Position numbers and translations under genes: made by a program. 64,000 bases of DNA from Cynocephalus volans (lineage: Eukaryota > Chordata > Mammalia > Dermoptera > Cynocephalidae). Position 1 is the first letter of the stretch, and each line of letters begins with the position of its first letter. The notes under the pieces are model-generated. The model made no database searches. It saw only the letters and a program-made list of their open reading frames with translations, and was not told the DNA's origin. The stretch spans positions 147,978,569 through 148,042,568 of the forward strand of contig NC_084460.1 in the NCBI RefSeq assembly GCF_027409185.1, given 5' to 3'. Below are positions 10,030 to 22,329 of this stretch, one piece after another.

Positions 10030-13000
10030 TTTACCTCCCACAAATAAGTGAGAACATGTGATATTTCTCTTTCTGTGCCTGACTTGTTTCCCTTAATATA
10101 ATTCTCTCTACGTCGATCCATGTTGTTTTAAGTGGCAGTATTTCATTCTTTTTTATGGCAGAGTAGTATTCCATTGTGTAGATATACCACGTTTTCTGTT
10201 CCACTCATCTGATGATGGACATTTGGGCTGGTTCCAACTTTTAGCTATTCTAAATAGTGCTGCAATAAATATTGGAGCACAGGTATACCTTCAACCTGAT
10301 GATTTCCATTCCTCTGGGTATATTTCCAGCAGTGGGATAGGTGGGTCATATGGAAGATCTATCCGCAATTATTTGAGGAACCTCCATACCTTTTTCCATA
10401 GAGGCTGCACCATTTTGCAGTCCCACCAACAATGTATGAGAGTTCCTTTTTCTCTGCAACCTCGCCAGCATTTATCATTCACAGTCTTTTGGATATTAGC
10501 CATCCTAACTGGGGTGAGATGGTATCTCAGTGAGGTTTTCATTTGCATTTCACAAATGCTGAGTGATGTTGAGCATTTTTTTCATGTGCCTTTTGGCCAT
10601 TTGTATGTCTTCCTTTGAGAAATGCCTATTTAGCTCCTTTGCCATTTCTTTAGTTGGGTTACTTGGTTTTTAGCTCTAAAGTTGTTTGAGTTCTTTGTAT
10701 ATTCTGGATATTAATCCTTTGTCAGATGTATATTTTGCAAATATTTTCTCCCACTCTGTTGGTTGTCCTTTGACTCTGTTAATTGTTTCTTATGCTGTGC
10801 AAAAGCTTTTTAGTTTGATATAATCCCATTTGTTTATTTTTCCTTTGGTTGCCCATGCTTTTGAGGTCATATTCATGAAGTCTGTACCCAGTCCTATTTC
10901 CTAAAGTGTTTTTCCTATGTTTTCTTTGAGTAGTTTTATCGTTTCAGGGTGTATATTTAATTCTTTAATTCACTTTGAGTTGATTTTGGTATATGGTGAG
11001 AGGTATGGGTTCTTGTTTCATTCTCCTGCATATTGATATCCAGTTATCCCAGCACCTTTTGCTGAAGAGGCAGTCTCTCCCCCAGTGTATAGGCTTGGTG
11101 CCTTTGTCAAAGATCAGATGGCTGTAGGTGTGTGGGTTGATTTCTGGATTCTCTATTCTATTCCATTGATCAGTGTGTCTGTTTTAATGTCAGTACCATA
11201 CTGTTTTGGTTATTATAGCTTTGTAGTACAGTTTAAAGTCAGGTAGTGATATGTCTCCAGCTTTATTTATTTGCTCAGGATTGCTTTGGCTATGCGTGGT
11301 CTTTTGTTATTCCATATAAATGTCTGGATAGTTTTTTTTCCATTTCTGAGAAAAATGTGATTGGAATTTTGATGAGGATTGCATTGAATCTGTAGATCCC
11401 TTTGGGTAGTATGGACATTTTCACAATGTTGATTCTTCCAATCCAAGAGCATGGGATATCTTTCCATCTTCTTGTGTCCTCTTTTATTTCTCTCAGCAGT
11501 GGTTTGTAGTTCTCATTATCGAGATTTTTCACATCCCTGGTTAACTCAATTCCTAAGTTTCTTTCTTTTTTTTTTTTTTGGTGGCTATTGTAAATGGGCA
11601 GGCTTTCTTGATCTCTCTTTCTGCATGTTCACTATTGCAGAATAGAAATACTACTGATTGTTGTGTATTGATTTTGTATCCTGCTACTTGGCTGAAATCA
11701 TTTATCAACTCCAAGAGTTTTTTTGTAGAGGCTTTAATCTATTAGATATATAGGATCATGTCATTTGCAAAGAGGGACAGTTTGATTTCATCTTTTCAAA
11801 TCTGGATGCCCTTTATTTCCTTCTCTTCTCTGATTGCTCTGGCTAGTACTTCCAACACTATGTTGAATAGGAGTGGTGAGAGTGGGCATCCTTGTCTAGT
11901 TCCTGTTCTTAAAGAAAAAGCTTTTAGCTTTTCCCTATTCAAGATGATATTGGCAATGGGTTTATCATATATGGCTTTAATTATGTTGAGATACTTTCCA
12001 TCTTTACCTAACTTATATAGAGTCTTTATAATGAAAGAGTGTTGAATTTTATCAAATGCTATTTCAGCATCTATAGCAATGATCATATGGTCCTTGTGTT
12101 TGATTTTAATGATATGGTTTATCACATTTATTGATTTGCATATGTTGAACCAACCTTGCATCCCTGGGATGAATACCACTTGATCATGGTGTATAATTTT
12201 GTGTATGTGTTGCTGTATTCTGTTAGCTATTATTTTATTGAGGATTTTTGCATATATATTCATCAAGGATATTGGCCTGTAGTTTTCTTTTTTAGTTATA
12301 TCTTAACCTGGTTTTGGTATCAGGGTGATGTTTGCTTCATAGAATAAGTTTGGGAAAATTGCCTCTGTTTCAATCTTTTGGAATAGTTTATAGAGAATTG
12401 GTGTGAATTTCTCTTTGATTATTTCATGAAATTCTGCTGCAAATCCATCTGGTCCTTGGCTTTTCTTTGTTGAGAACCTTCTGATAACAGCGTCAATCTC
12501 TTTTATTGTTATTGGTCTGTTCAGATTTTCTACATCTTCTTGGCTCAGTTTTGGTAGCTTGTGTGTGTCCAGAAATTTATCCATTTCCTCCAGATTTTCA
12601 AAGTTGTTGGCATATAGTTGTTCATAGTAGTCTCGAATGATTCCTTGTATTTCAGATGTATCAGTTATAATATCACCTTTTTCATTTCTAATTTTTGTTA
12701 TTTGGATCTTCTCTATTCTTTTTTTAGTTAGCCATGCTAATGGTTTGTCAATTTTATTTATCTTTTCAAAAAAGCAACTTTTTGATTCATTGATCCTTTG
12801 TATTGTTTTTGGGGGGTTCAATTTCATTAAGCTCTGCTCTGATCTTAATGATTTCTTTCCGTCTGTTAACTTTGGGTTTGGATTGTTCTTGTTTTTCTAG
12901 TTCTTTAAGGTGAAGTATTAGGTTGTTCACTTGCCATCTTTCCATTCTTCTGAAGTGAGCATTTAATGCAATAAATTCCTCCTTAGTACCACTTTTGTAG

Positions 13001-13843
13001 TATCCCATAGGTTTTGGTGTGATGTATCATTGTTTTCATTAGTTTCAATAAATTTTTTGATTTCCTGCTTGATTTCTTCTTGGACCCATATGTCATTAAG
13101 TAGAATGCTGTTTAACTTCCACGTGTTTGTATAGTTTCCAAAATTTCATTTGTTACTGATTTCTAATATTAATCCATTGTGGTCTGAAAAAATACATGGG
13201 ATAATTCCAATTTTTTTGAATTTGTTGATACTTGATTTGTGACCTAACATGTGGTCTATCCTGGATAATGAACCACGTGCTAATGAGAAGAATGAATATT
13301 CTGAGGTTGTTGGATGGAATGTTCTGTAGATATCCGCAATGTCCAATTGGCCTAGAGTATTGTTTAGATCTTGTGTTTCTTTGCTGATTCTTTGCCTAGA
13401 TTATCTGTCCAATATTGACAGTGGGGTGTTAGTGTCTATTTCCTTCTTTAGGTCTAATAGAGTTTGTTTTATAAATCTGGCTGCTCCGACATTGGGTGCA
13501 TATATTTTTATGATTGTTATGTGTTCTTGATGGATCAATCCTTTTATTATGTAGTGGCCCTCATTATCTCTTTTTATGGTTTTTAGTTTAATGTCTATTT
13601 TATCAGATATAAAAATAGCTACTTCAGCTCATTTTTTTCATTTCTGTTTGCATGGTAAATCTTTTTCCATCCTTTCACTCTTAGTCTATGTGAGTCTTTA
13701 TAGGTGAGGTGGGTCTCTTGAAGGCAGCATATAGTTGGGTCCTCCTTTTTAATTCAGTCAGCCAGTATGTGTCTTTTGATTGGGGAATTTAATCCTATTA
13801 CATTAAAAGTTGTTATTGAAAAGTGTTGATTTACTCCTAGCAT
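10030..13843 (-). pseudogene. L1 ORF2 pseudogene (endonuclease-reverse transcriptase)
   Basis: Reading downward from about 13843, the conceptual protein is a degraded L1 ORF2p, normally about 1,275 residues; the span here fits about 1,270. Order: endonuclease domain (13843 to about 13140, with NSPIKRH and DIADIYRTFHP-like segments and an SDHNG motif), a linker (13008-12787), then reverse transcriptase. The RT part includes [64 protein letters not shown] and, at 11757-11771, the catalytic box. That box reads FAND instead of FADD: the first aspartate codon is AAT. A C-terminal segment with cysteines (about 10500-10400, KCWRGC/HCWWDC-type) precedes the end. Multiple frameshifts and stops break it into frames of at most 174 codons. 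Confidence 0.93.
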
Positions 13844-14023
13844 TTTATTGATTTTTATTTGGATGTCTTAAGTGTCTTTTGTTCCTTTCTTTGTTATTTA
13901 CAGTTTGTTTTCTGTATTTTTTGGTTCCTTGGGTTGTAGATAAACTTTTTTTTCTCTTCATTGTTGCCATTTTTATTTTACTAGTGGGTTTTGATTTTTC
14001 TTGAGTTTTTATGGCAGTGGTAG

Positions 14024-15022
14024 TTATTTTTCAGGTACCAAACCCAGTACTCCCTTGAGAATTTCCTGTAAGGGTGGTCATGTGGTAGTGAACTCCCACA
14101 GTTTTTGTTTGTCTGAGAAATATACTACTTGCCCTTTATTTCAGAAGGATAGCCTTTCAGGGTAGAAAATTCTTTGATGGCAATCTCTGTTTTTTAGTAT
14201 TTTGAATATATCATCCCATTCCTTTCTGGCTTTTAGGGTTTGGGATGAAAAGTCTGATGTTAGTCTGATTGGGGCTCCCTTATAGGTGATTTGATGCTTC
14301 TCTCTTGCAGCTTTTAATATTCTCTCTTTGTCTTTGAACTTTTCCAGTTTGACTGTAACATGTCTTGGAGAAGACCTTTTTGGGTTGAATACATTTGGGG
14401 ATCTTTGAACTTCCTGAATCTGAAGATCTGTGTCTTTTCCTATACCTGGGAAGTTTTCTGCCACTATTTTGTTGAATATGTTTTCAATGCAATCTCCTTT
14501 TTCTCCCCTTCTGGAATACTCATGACCTGGATATTTGAGGGCTTAAGGTTGTCTGATATCTCTCTTAGATTTTCTTCAATGTTTTTAATTCTTTTTTATT
14601 TTTATTTTTATTTTATTTTATTTTTGTCTGCCTGTGTTATTTCAAACAGCCCATCTTCAAGGTCAGAAGTTCTCTCTTCTGCTTCAGCAAGCCTGCTGGT
14701 TAAACTCTCTGTTGTGTTTTTTGTTTGGTTGAATGAATTCTTCAGCTCAGCAAGCTCTGCTACATTCGTTTTCAGAGCATTGATTTCCTTGTACATTTCT
14801 TCTTTCAGGTCCTGTATGCTTTTCCTCATTTCATCGTGTTGTCTAGCTGAGTTTTCTTGTATCTCATTTAGTTTCCTTAGAATTAGCACTCAAAATTCCT
14901 TGTCAGACATTTCAAGGGCTTCTCGTTATATAGGATTGAGATCTTGAGAGTTATCACCCTTTTTTGTTGTACTTTCTTGATTTTTCATATTTCTGGTATC
15001 TCTCCCTTTGATGTTTAGTCAT
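14024..15022 (-). pseudogene. L1 ORF1 pseudogene (RNA-binding chaperone)
   Basis: The start codon is the ATG at 15022-15020, with an MTKHQRERYQKYEKSRKYN-type N terminus; a stop follows within 25 codons. A coiled-coil segment lies at 14889-14608 (many E/K/L heptads, for example LKEEMYKEINALK). The RNA-recognition and C-terminal domain lies at 14464-14141 (NVFNPKRSSPRHVTVKLEKF, APIRLTSDFSSQTLKARKEW). An in-frame TGA after YPERLSF (14143-14141) precedes the last ~39 codons, which run to about 14024. ORF1p normally forms trimers that coat L1 RNA. Length about 332 codons, comparable with human ORF1p (338). Confidence 0.92.
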
Positions 15023-15469
15023 TGTGGCATGGGATTTCATACCCCACTGGTTTGACACTATTGTCCTGCTAGGATGCTGCTGGGGCTGCCATTCTCGTAT
15101 GGCTGCCTCGGTGTCTGCTCGGTTGCCCACTAGTGCCTCGGGTGCATGGTCACCTCAGATCTTGGGCCTCTCAGAGGAGTCGCCTCTCTGGTCAGCATGC
15201 ACTCAGCCGGGCTGGGGATGGAGTCGGGCGGTGGTGGCAAGGCCTATCTGCTGGGTTATGTGCTGGTACCACAGGGCGGGTAGTCTCCGAGGATCATGGT
15301 CCTCTCTGGCTGGGCGCCTCTCTGATCAGCGTGCACTCAGCAGGGCTCGGGATGGAGTCAGGTGGTGGCGGCTAAACCTACCTGCTGGGTTGCACGCTGG
15401 CACCACAGGGCTCGTGGTCTCCACAGATCTTGAGCTTCCCCAGCTGGGTGACTCTCTGATTGGCGCACA
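15023..15469 (-). promoter_or_regulatory. L1 5'UTR with 134-bp tandem units
   Basis: This is the L1 internal promoter region, GC-rich and CpG-containing unlike its surroundings. The phrase CTCTCTG(G/A)TCAGC(A/G)TGCACTCAGC recurs at 15185, 15319 and (truncated, CTCTCTGATTGGCGCACAC) 15453, exactly 134 bp apart. GGATGGAGTC(G/A)GG(C/T)GGTGG and GCTGG(C/T)ACCACAGGGC recur at the same spacing. The element's 5' end thus holds a little over two monomers, a layout like the monomeric promoters of rodent L1s. That these units act as promoter monomers is inference. Confidence 0.85.
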
Positions 15470-15483
15470 CTCTCCTATCGCCT
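15470..15483. repeat. Right target-site duplication of the L1
   Basis: CTCTCCTATCGCCT, identical to 9787-9800. Confidence 0.95.
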
Positions 15484-16171
15484 CTTTATCTCTGGGTTCC
15501 AAGAAACTGATTCCTCCCCTCCCCATCTAGGCCTAAGGATGAAAGAGGATTCTTGCCATTGCTATAACTTTCTCCTGTGTATTGCACTATAATATAAAGG
15601 TATACATCACCTTTTGAACATATTTGTAAATGATTCCTTTGTTAAACTCTCTGCAAATAATCCACTTAGAGCTTGCACTCTGTTTCCCTCCAGGTTCCTG
15701 ACTGATCCCTTGGTGACTTGTTCTCCATACCACAAGTCCTCTTTGGCCACTTAGGATCTCATGTATGTTTTAGGAAAATTTTTACCTCCTATTTTCAATG
15801 ATAATGAACTGAAGAATGTCAAGAATATGTGTTATATCTCATTATTTGTAACCAGTATATTTCAGCTACATATTTGAATTTTTGACAATTGTTCAAAACT
15901 ATAAATAGTTTCATAACAAGCAATACATTTTGGAATACAGCCCCACAAGCCCAGAGCACTAATTTGATTGATCACTGTATAATCCTGGTATGGTCACATA
16001 AGTGGGTGTATACGTGTATAAATTTTAGTTATGGCCAATAATGGTCAATTTTGTTATTTTTATTTAGACTAACATTGTAATTTTCTCCAAGAGCATTTAA
16101 TAAACCATCTAAACAATTTAAGACTTGGCATACAAAATACAAAATATATATTAAAATTACTTACTTAATAA
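15484..16171. other. Unclassified DNA
   Basis: Unique-looking sequence between the L1 and the next LTR; nothing recognisable. Confidence 0.6.
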
Positions 16172-16622
16172 TGCTATACTGGATTGGATAGTGCTTCCCC
16201 CCAAATTCCTGGAAACTCAGAGTGTGATTTTATTTAAAAATAAACTCTTTTCAGATGTAATTAATTAGGTTAACATGATAACATGATACTGCAGTAGGGT
16301 GGGTTCTAAATGTAATATGACAGGTGTCCCTATAATAAAAGGAAAAGAGAAACAGAGACAAGAGGAAGGCGATGTGAAGACTGAGGCAGAGGTTGGTCTG
16401 ATACATCTACAAGCCAAAGAATGCCGAGTATGACCAGAACCCACCAGAAACTAGAAAGAGGCAAAGGAGGAGCCTCCCCTAGAGCCTTCAGAGAAAACAC
16501 GGATCTACCAACACCTTGATTTTGAACCTCAAGCCTCCAAAGTTGTGAAAGAATAAATTTCTGTTCTTTTAAGTGACCCATTTTGTGGTATTTGGTTATG
16601 GCAGCCATAGAAAACTAATGCA
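16172..16622 (+). mobile_element. MLT1-type MaLR solo LTR
   Basis: It runs from TGCTATACTGGATTGGATAG to GCCATAGAAAACTAATGCA. Diagnostic blocks are AACACCTTGATTTTGAACCT, CTCAAGCCTCCAAAGTTGTG, AGAATAAATTTCTGTTC (with an AATAAA signal) and TTTTGTGGTATTTGGTTATG, which follow the MLT1 3' half in order. No clear target duplication is left. A 92-codon minus-strand frame across it is fortuitous. Confidence 0.85.
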
Positions 16623-18589
16623 TATGCCTATTAAATATAAAACATTACCCCGCTTTTTTTCTTTAAAAACAATTATTTAAAAGAAATCTTATTTTGAATG
16701 TATTTAAAGTTAAATTTTATTTTCAACATGATGTATTTAATTTACATTGGCCAATGTGCAAAATGAAAGCACACTTATTTTACGTAAATTAATTGTCATT
16801 TTATTATTCAGATTAACAACCATGTCTCTGCTCCAGTAAAATACCCCATATTTACATGTCTTCAAATAATCTAACATTTAAGAGTACATGAATCTAAAAT
16901 CCAAAGCACATTCCTATCATATATATATGAAAAAACATAAAAAATAGCTCAAGTTATTAGGAAGAATAGTTTTTTGTATGATATTTGTATAGAAAAACAT
17001 GGAATTGTTGTATTTATTTCAAAATTAAGGACAACACTTGAATAAAATTTAAACTGAGTGGAAATAAATTGCATGATTTTTTTATTTAGTCAAATTTAAT
17101 TAACTTCAACACTTTAAACATATTCCCTCATTTCAACGAGCAGTAACAGAATATTTGAAACCCATCAGTCTGCACTGTTTAAATAAAAGGGCTTTAGTTC
17201 AATTGGAAAAATTCTTGAAAACAGTTAAGATTTTTTTGTTTATTTCAAAGATTAATTCCTACTGAACCAATAGGTATTTGACATTACTGGTACAATAACA
17301 GTATCATTTTGTGGCTTTCTTTTCCTCTGTATATTATAGAAATGATTAACAGTAACAACAAAAAAAATCAAACAATTTATTATTTGGCATGAGACAACAG
17401 AGAGTAACCACAGCTTTTTAATTAAGTCTATATGAGGAGTAAAAAAGAGAAGCAAACACACACATAGTCATTTAAAACATATTTACTTATTATTGGGATC
17501 CAAATACTAAATAAATAATTTATCTGACTAGTAAATCTCAATTGATGAACATGCAATTCTAATAAAATCAAGATCCTTATAAGAGTCGATTAACCTCTTC
17601 CTTACTATTCACCTTTCAATATATGCATTTGGCTTTAAAAAGAGAAGAAAAAAAGTTTATTTTTCAAAAAATTCATGCAAGGAAATTCATCTAAACTCCT
17701 AGAAAACTCTATACATTGTCATTCATTCAGTTCATTAATTAGTATAATAAATATTAATTGTACATCAGATTTTTTCCAGGGAGCATTCAAGATACTCTAT
17801 GTGATAGGCAAGAAGATATGACACACTTCTTTTTCCTGGAAAACCTGCAAGAGAGATCATATCACTGTTCATTCGAATTTACCACAGCATTTACTCAAAA
17901 GCCCCTGGAGACTTTCTAAAACCTGCACTGAGGATGCATAGTTTTTCCCGAATCCTTTTTTTTTTCCCCCCTCTCTCTGTCTTCTTTCACAAGTGTCAGA
18001 CCTGTGTCACAGTCTAAAGGCACTCCTGTATTCTCTTGTCCCCATCTGCTTTATCTTTCACAGGTCTTCCCCTGAATAAGTCTCTTGGATGTCTAATGAT
18101 ATTTTGGAGAACCAAAAATGACCCACAAGGACACTGAAAATTTTTTTAAGTATCATAAAAAATATATGGCAGAGTGCTCAGGAAACAAAGAGATGCCATC
18201 CGGGGAAGCCAGGCAACAGTTAATACGTGAACTTGTTAGTCATAGGTGTCTAAGGATGGATAAAGTGAAATATTGAACACAGGTGGCTCTTTTTGCTCAG
18301 CATGGCCTTCCAGTTCCTTGCACCTAACTCACATCTCAGGTTCAGTTGGTTAATTCCAGTGAGGAGGATGTCAGAGAAAGAAACAGAAGCACCAGGTAGA
18401 TTATGGAGTGGCAGCATTCCAGGTACAAGGAATAGCATCTTCAGAAGTGAGGAGGTAAGAAAGAGTGCCATGGAAAGCACTAGGAAGTTCAGAGTACAAA
18501 GAGTGTAGCTTATATTCTGGTGTATTTTTAATCTACTTCGTTGTTTATTTACAACTCTGAGACTAATCTTAATAATAAGCCCGGTACTT
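16623..18589. other. Mostly unclassified DNA, weak L2-like traces
   Basis: No gene. Two faint L2-like traces in minus sense may lie at about 17720-17880 (CATTCATTCAGTTCATTAAT...AATAAATATTAATTG) and about 18400-18520 (GCATTCCAGGTACAAGGAAT). Both are too diverged to fix ends. The remainder is AT-rich. Confidence 0.45.
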
Positions 18590-19120
18590 GTAACTTCAAT
18601 AACCAGGTATATGGTGACGACTTGCAAATCTACACTGTCACTCCAAATCTCTCCCCTGAGCTCCGGTTACTTCTGTATCTCCCCAACCATGCATGTGATA
18701 AGCACCTTAAATTCTTCATGCCATAAACAATTCTCTACCCCAATCTCTGTCTCCCTTAACTCACCAATAGAGTTAAACAATTCCCTTCATTAACTCAATG
18801 AGCTTATCTACTCGAATGCACAGAACAGAAGTTAATCCATCAACCTTGACACTTTCCCTTTTCCTGCCACTCTGCTTCCCATCCCAATTTAGTAATTTAC
18901 CAAGTGTTATTAACTCATCTTTTCTTCTTACCCTCGTGGTTACTACATTAGTACAGAGTCCATTTATCCATCAGTTGTTACAGAGATAATATAATTCGTC
19001 TTTCAGCCTCTGTTCTTTCCCATTCCAATACTGTATACAGCTATAAACTCTAAAAGACATCTGATTGCAGTAATACTCTGTTTAAAATTTCTTAGTAAAT
19101 TTGGTATACATTCTAAACCC
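18590..19120 (+). repeat. L2 LINE ORF2-region fragment
   Basis: It matches the plus sense of the mammalian L2 reverse-transcriptase 3' region: TATGGTGACGACTTGCAAAT, CAAATCTCTCCCCTGAGCTC, then GTTAATCCATCAACCTTGAC..., GTGGTTACTACATTAGTACA. No open frame of useful length survives. The similarity fades after about 19100. Confidence 0.65.
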
Positions 19121-19219
19121 CTCTTTTTCTTAAGAAAGATATTTCATTAATTTTTTTACATCTTTGTTAATTTTTCCATCTTTATTATTTTTTACATTTC
19201 CTAACCACATTCCCAAAAT

Positions 19220-19223
19220 ACAA

Positions 19224-19255
<32 letters not shown>

Positions 19256-19268
19256 ACACACACACACA
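19220..19268. repeat. (CA)n microsatellite
   Basis: About 49 bp of CA dinucleotides, interrupted once by GA near 19251. Confidence 0.97.
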
Positions 19269-20595
19269 TTCAGACACATACTTCCTCACACATGAAACTC
19301 CAATCCTGCCTGAATCTTTACCAATTCCCGGGTCATTTTGTTTTGTTTTCTTTTCTCTCTTTAATTTAAATCCTAGTTCCCACTCTCTGGGCTGTACTTT
19401 ATATTCTTTGTTCAGGAAAAACCCTTAATCATCCTTGAGAGAGCATGGCATTCTTACCTAAATGTGAAAACATCCCTCAGAAGGTGAAAGCATCTCTTAA
19501 AGTTCAGAATCCCTCCGTTTTAAGAAAAACCTTGTCTTTTTAATTGGTATTTGTGAATGTGTATGTGACTCTTTGGCTGTGAACAAAAATGCCTAGACAA
19601 ATAAATCCCTTACAGTTCACTCTCATGGAGCGCCAGTAGAAGCAGTCATCACAAAATGTCATCACGGTAAGCTGGTGGGGGGGGGGGTAACTGGTATATA
19701 GAAATAAATGAAAGGAAAGCAAAATGTTATATTAAAAAGCCAACTTAACTTCTCAAAGAATTTCTAGTCACAGTGAGATTCCAATGTATAGATCTGTTTT
19801 AAAATGTGTGCCACCGTCAAAAAATCTAGACAATTTTTAGACATACTTAGGATGAAAAATGGAAGCTTTTAGCTATCAATGAACAGTTAAATGGGTGGTC
19901 AAAAATACACTGGGTTATTTTGTAGTGGGACACCAGCTATAAAAAATAACAATTTGAGTCACTGGTGAAGTAGCAAATATAGTGTAACAGCAGAGACAAG
20001 ATGACAGCTTGATGTGAAAAAATTCATCAACTCACATGGTTTGTGTGACATTGATTGTATGGAATGTCTCTAACCTATCCATCCAGTGGAAATTTTATGA
20101 ACTCAGACAACCAATGCTTTCAACTTTGTGGACAGAATGGTAGGAAAGAAAAAAAAATGTTTGGATTTATTCAATGATAATCAATTTTCAGCTTCCGTGA
20201 TTTATTAACGTAACAAGAAAGTACAAACAAATACCAAAAAATGTTGATACTATTCTGAGGTGGAAAAATAAGCTTCAGTAGATCTTCAGAGCAACAGAGG
20301 GGCTAGAATACGAGAAAGAGCTAGAATATGGGAAAGATGCATTATTCATCTACTTTTCATTAAACATACGTGCTTTTAAAGGTGTCTTATATAATTAGAC
20401 AGCCACCTAAATTTCAAATAGCTAAAAAGTATCATTCATTTATTTAAAAACAATGTGATAAATAGTATTATTTGCCAAACATTGTGCTCCATATTAAGGA
20501 TAGAAAGTTGAGAAAGACATAATTCTGATCTCAAGAAACCACTGCTTATTGTGAGTACCAACAACTGAAGTGTAATATCTTGTGATTGAGAAAAA
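19269..20595. other. Unclassified DNA
   Basis: Nothing recognisable apart from a ten-base guanine run at about 19678-19687. Confidence 0.6.
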
Positions 20596-20599
20596 ACTA

Positions 20600-20795
20600 G
20601 CACAGACCCTAAAAACGTGACTTCTGAAGCTGGAATGCTTGTTTACATCCTGACACTTCTACCTACGATGTTGCTTTATACAAATCTCAAAGTCTATGAT
20701 TTTTCATAATTATAAGATGTAGGACAATAATAGTACCATACTTGTAAGTTTTAGCATATAAGAATAAGATCCTCAATAATTGTTAACTATGATTA
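20600..20795 (+). repeat. MIR SINE
   Basis: The core and 3' part follow MIR: ACGTGACTTCTGAAGCTGGA, TTACATCCTGACACTTCTAC, GATGTTGCTTTATACAAATC, AATAATAGTACCATACTTGT and CTCAATAATTGTTAACT. Confidence 0.75.
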
Positions 20796-21187
20796 ATGTT
20801 TGTGCAAAAAGTGTAACAACAGTGGCTCAAGAGGAAGATCTGAGAACACAGATGTAGGGCTGCCTGATTCTCTTTAGTGAAAAATAATTTGAAAATAATG
20901 TTCAGGGAAATTGCTTCTCCTGGAGTGTTGAAAAATTAGTAGTAATTTCCCAGGATGATAGGTGGGCAAGCATTTCAGAAGAGGAGGCGACGTGTACAAA
21001 GGTAAATAGATGAGAATTTTTGCAACATAATGACAAATACAGTACAGACTCATAAAGATATACTCTAACACATTTACACAGATTAATTGATAACTTTCTC
21101 TCCATGAGGAGTACTCACAGCATGGTAAATGCTCATGACTAGGTAAACCCATTAGCCTATGTACACAATTTTTCTGAAAAAAAATTT
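20796..21187. other. Unclassified DNA
   Basis: Nothing recognisable. The minus-strand frames here overlap the SINE and are not genes. Confidence 0.6.
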
Positions 21188-21344
21188 TTTTTTCGACCGT
21201 TAACGGGATCGCAACCCTCGGCATGGTGTGGTCTGCACCACGCTCAGCCAGTGAGCGCACCGGCCATCCCTATATAGGATCCAAACCCTCAGTCTCAGCG
21301 CTACCAGCGCTGCACTCTCCCAAGTGAGCCACGGGGCCGGCCCC
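21188..21344 (-). mobile_element. Dimeric tRNA-derived SINE (CYN-like), copy 1
   Basis: In minus sense it begins GGGGCCGGCCCCGTGGCTCA and has the first B-box-like GGGTTTGGATCC. It then has TATATAGGGATGGCCGG, the second unit with GCTGAGCGTGGTGC and GGGTTGCGATCCC, and an A-rich tail (poly-T at about 21184-21193). Two tRNA-related modules are joined by the TATATAGGGA linker. It is a short Pol III-type retroposon mobilised by L1. No certain target duplication is visible because the target is itself A/T runs. Confidence 0.92.
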
Positions 21345-22329
21345 TGAATTTTAAGTTATATTATCAGAAGGAGTTCTTTTTTCTTTCTAACATTTTTTAT
21401 GCCTCTTACAATTACTATGGTAATTATGTAATTAATTTAAATAATACATAATCAACTAAATGAGTTCAAAATAAATAGTTGTTGTGATAAACAAATTAAA
21501 TGATTTGTAAATACTTGACAAAGGTGACTCATTTAAAAATTTACTGTTAAATTAAGTGTGAAAAGATAATAGTCTCATATTGAAAAGTTAATCACAAACA
21601 TCTAAAATGAACCTGGAAAAACTGTCTTCAGAATTTTTGTTCTTTTTTAGAGAGAACAAAACTGGGAATTCCAGATTATGATGAAGATTTAGAAGTAAGG
21701 CAATATGACACTGCAATCAGAAGTAACTGACACAAAAGGAAAGACTGTGACACTACAGCAAATGTTTGGTAAATAAACATCTATGTAGATGTTAAATTCA
21801 GTGTTTATAATGCCTAAGTATAATGTTTAAGTCATTTCTTGCTTTACCAGATATTTTTAAACACTACTACTACAGATTGTTTAAGATGAGATAGTTTCAG
21901 TGTAATCTGGTTTGGTTAAAATGGAATGTGCCTATTGAAAATTGGTGGGAAATTAAGCTGGAGAAGTAGCTAGGTCAGGTTGTAAAGTACCATTCATGCT
22001 TTTCTTGAGCACTAATCAGAAGTTTATAATACAAAGATTTATTGTTAATAATAAGACATTTTTGTGAATTATAAACACTTTTATTGGTTGGCAAAATAGC
22101 CCTTTAATTTATATAGTTTTGAAGGACAAATGCAATTATTCACAGTTTCCTCTGATGAAATAAAGTTTAGAGAATGTCTGAAGTAAAACACAGGTTTCTG
22201 GTTTATGGAATCATTTCATAGGGACTTGTCCTGTTCCTGTGGTCTTACAGAGTTTAAAATTAAGTTTATGCATCATCACCCACTGCGTGAGATCTTCCAC
22301 AATGTCTGCTGAGTTGATCAGTTATACCT
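21345..22329. other. Unclassified AT-rich DNA
   Basis: Nothing recognisable. Confidence 0.6.

Larger units (their letters stand above)
9801..15469 (-). mobile_element. Near-complete L1 retrotransposon, inactivated
   Basis: This 5.67-kb L1 reads on the minus strand. From its 5' end it has a CpG-bearing 5'UTR (15023-15469) of tandem 134-bp units, then ORF1 (about 15022 down to 14024) and ORF2 (about 13843 down to 10030). A short 3'UTR with a C-rich tract on the plus strand (9888-9921, a G-rich polypurine tract in L1 sense) and an A-rich tail (9801-9839) follow. A perfect 14-bp target duplication flanks it, so the ends are those of the insertion and only the extreme 5'UTR could be missing. Both ORFs are broken by stops and frameshifts and the reverse-transcriptase motif is mutated, so it cannot move. 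The near-complete structure suggests a lineage-specific insertion of moderate age. Confidence 0.97.

Noticed and set aside
10223-12347. Plus-strand frames of up to 131 codons
   Set aside because: They are antisense shadows of the minus-strand L1 ORF2.
15024-15530. 168-codon plus-strand frame
   Set aside because: It lies antisense to the L1 5'UTR monomers; its length comes from GC-rich tandem repeats.
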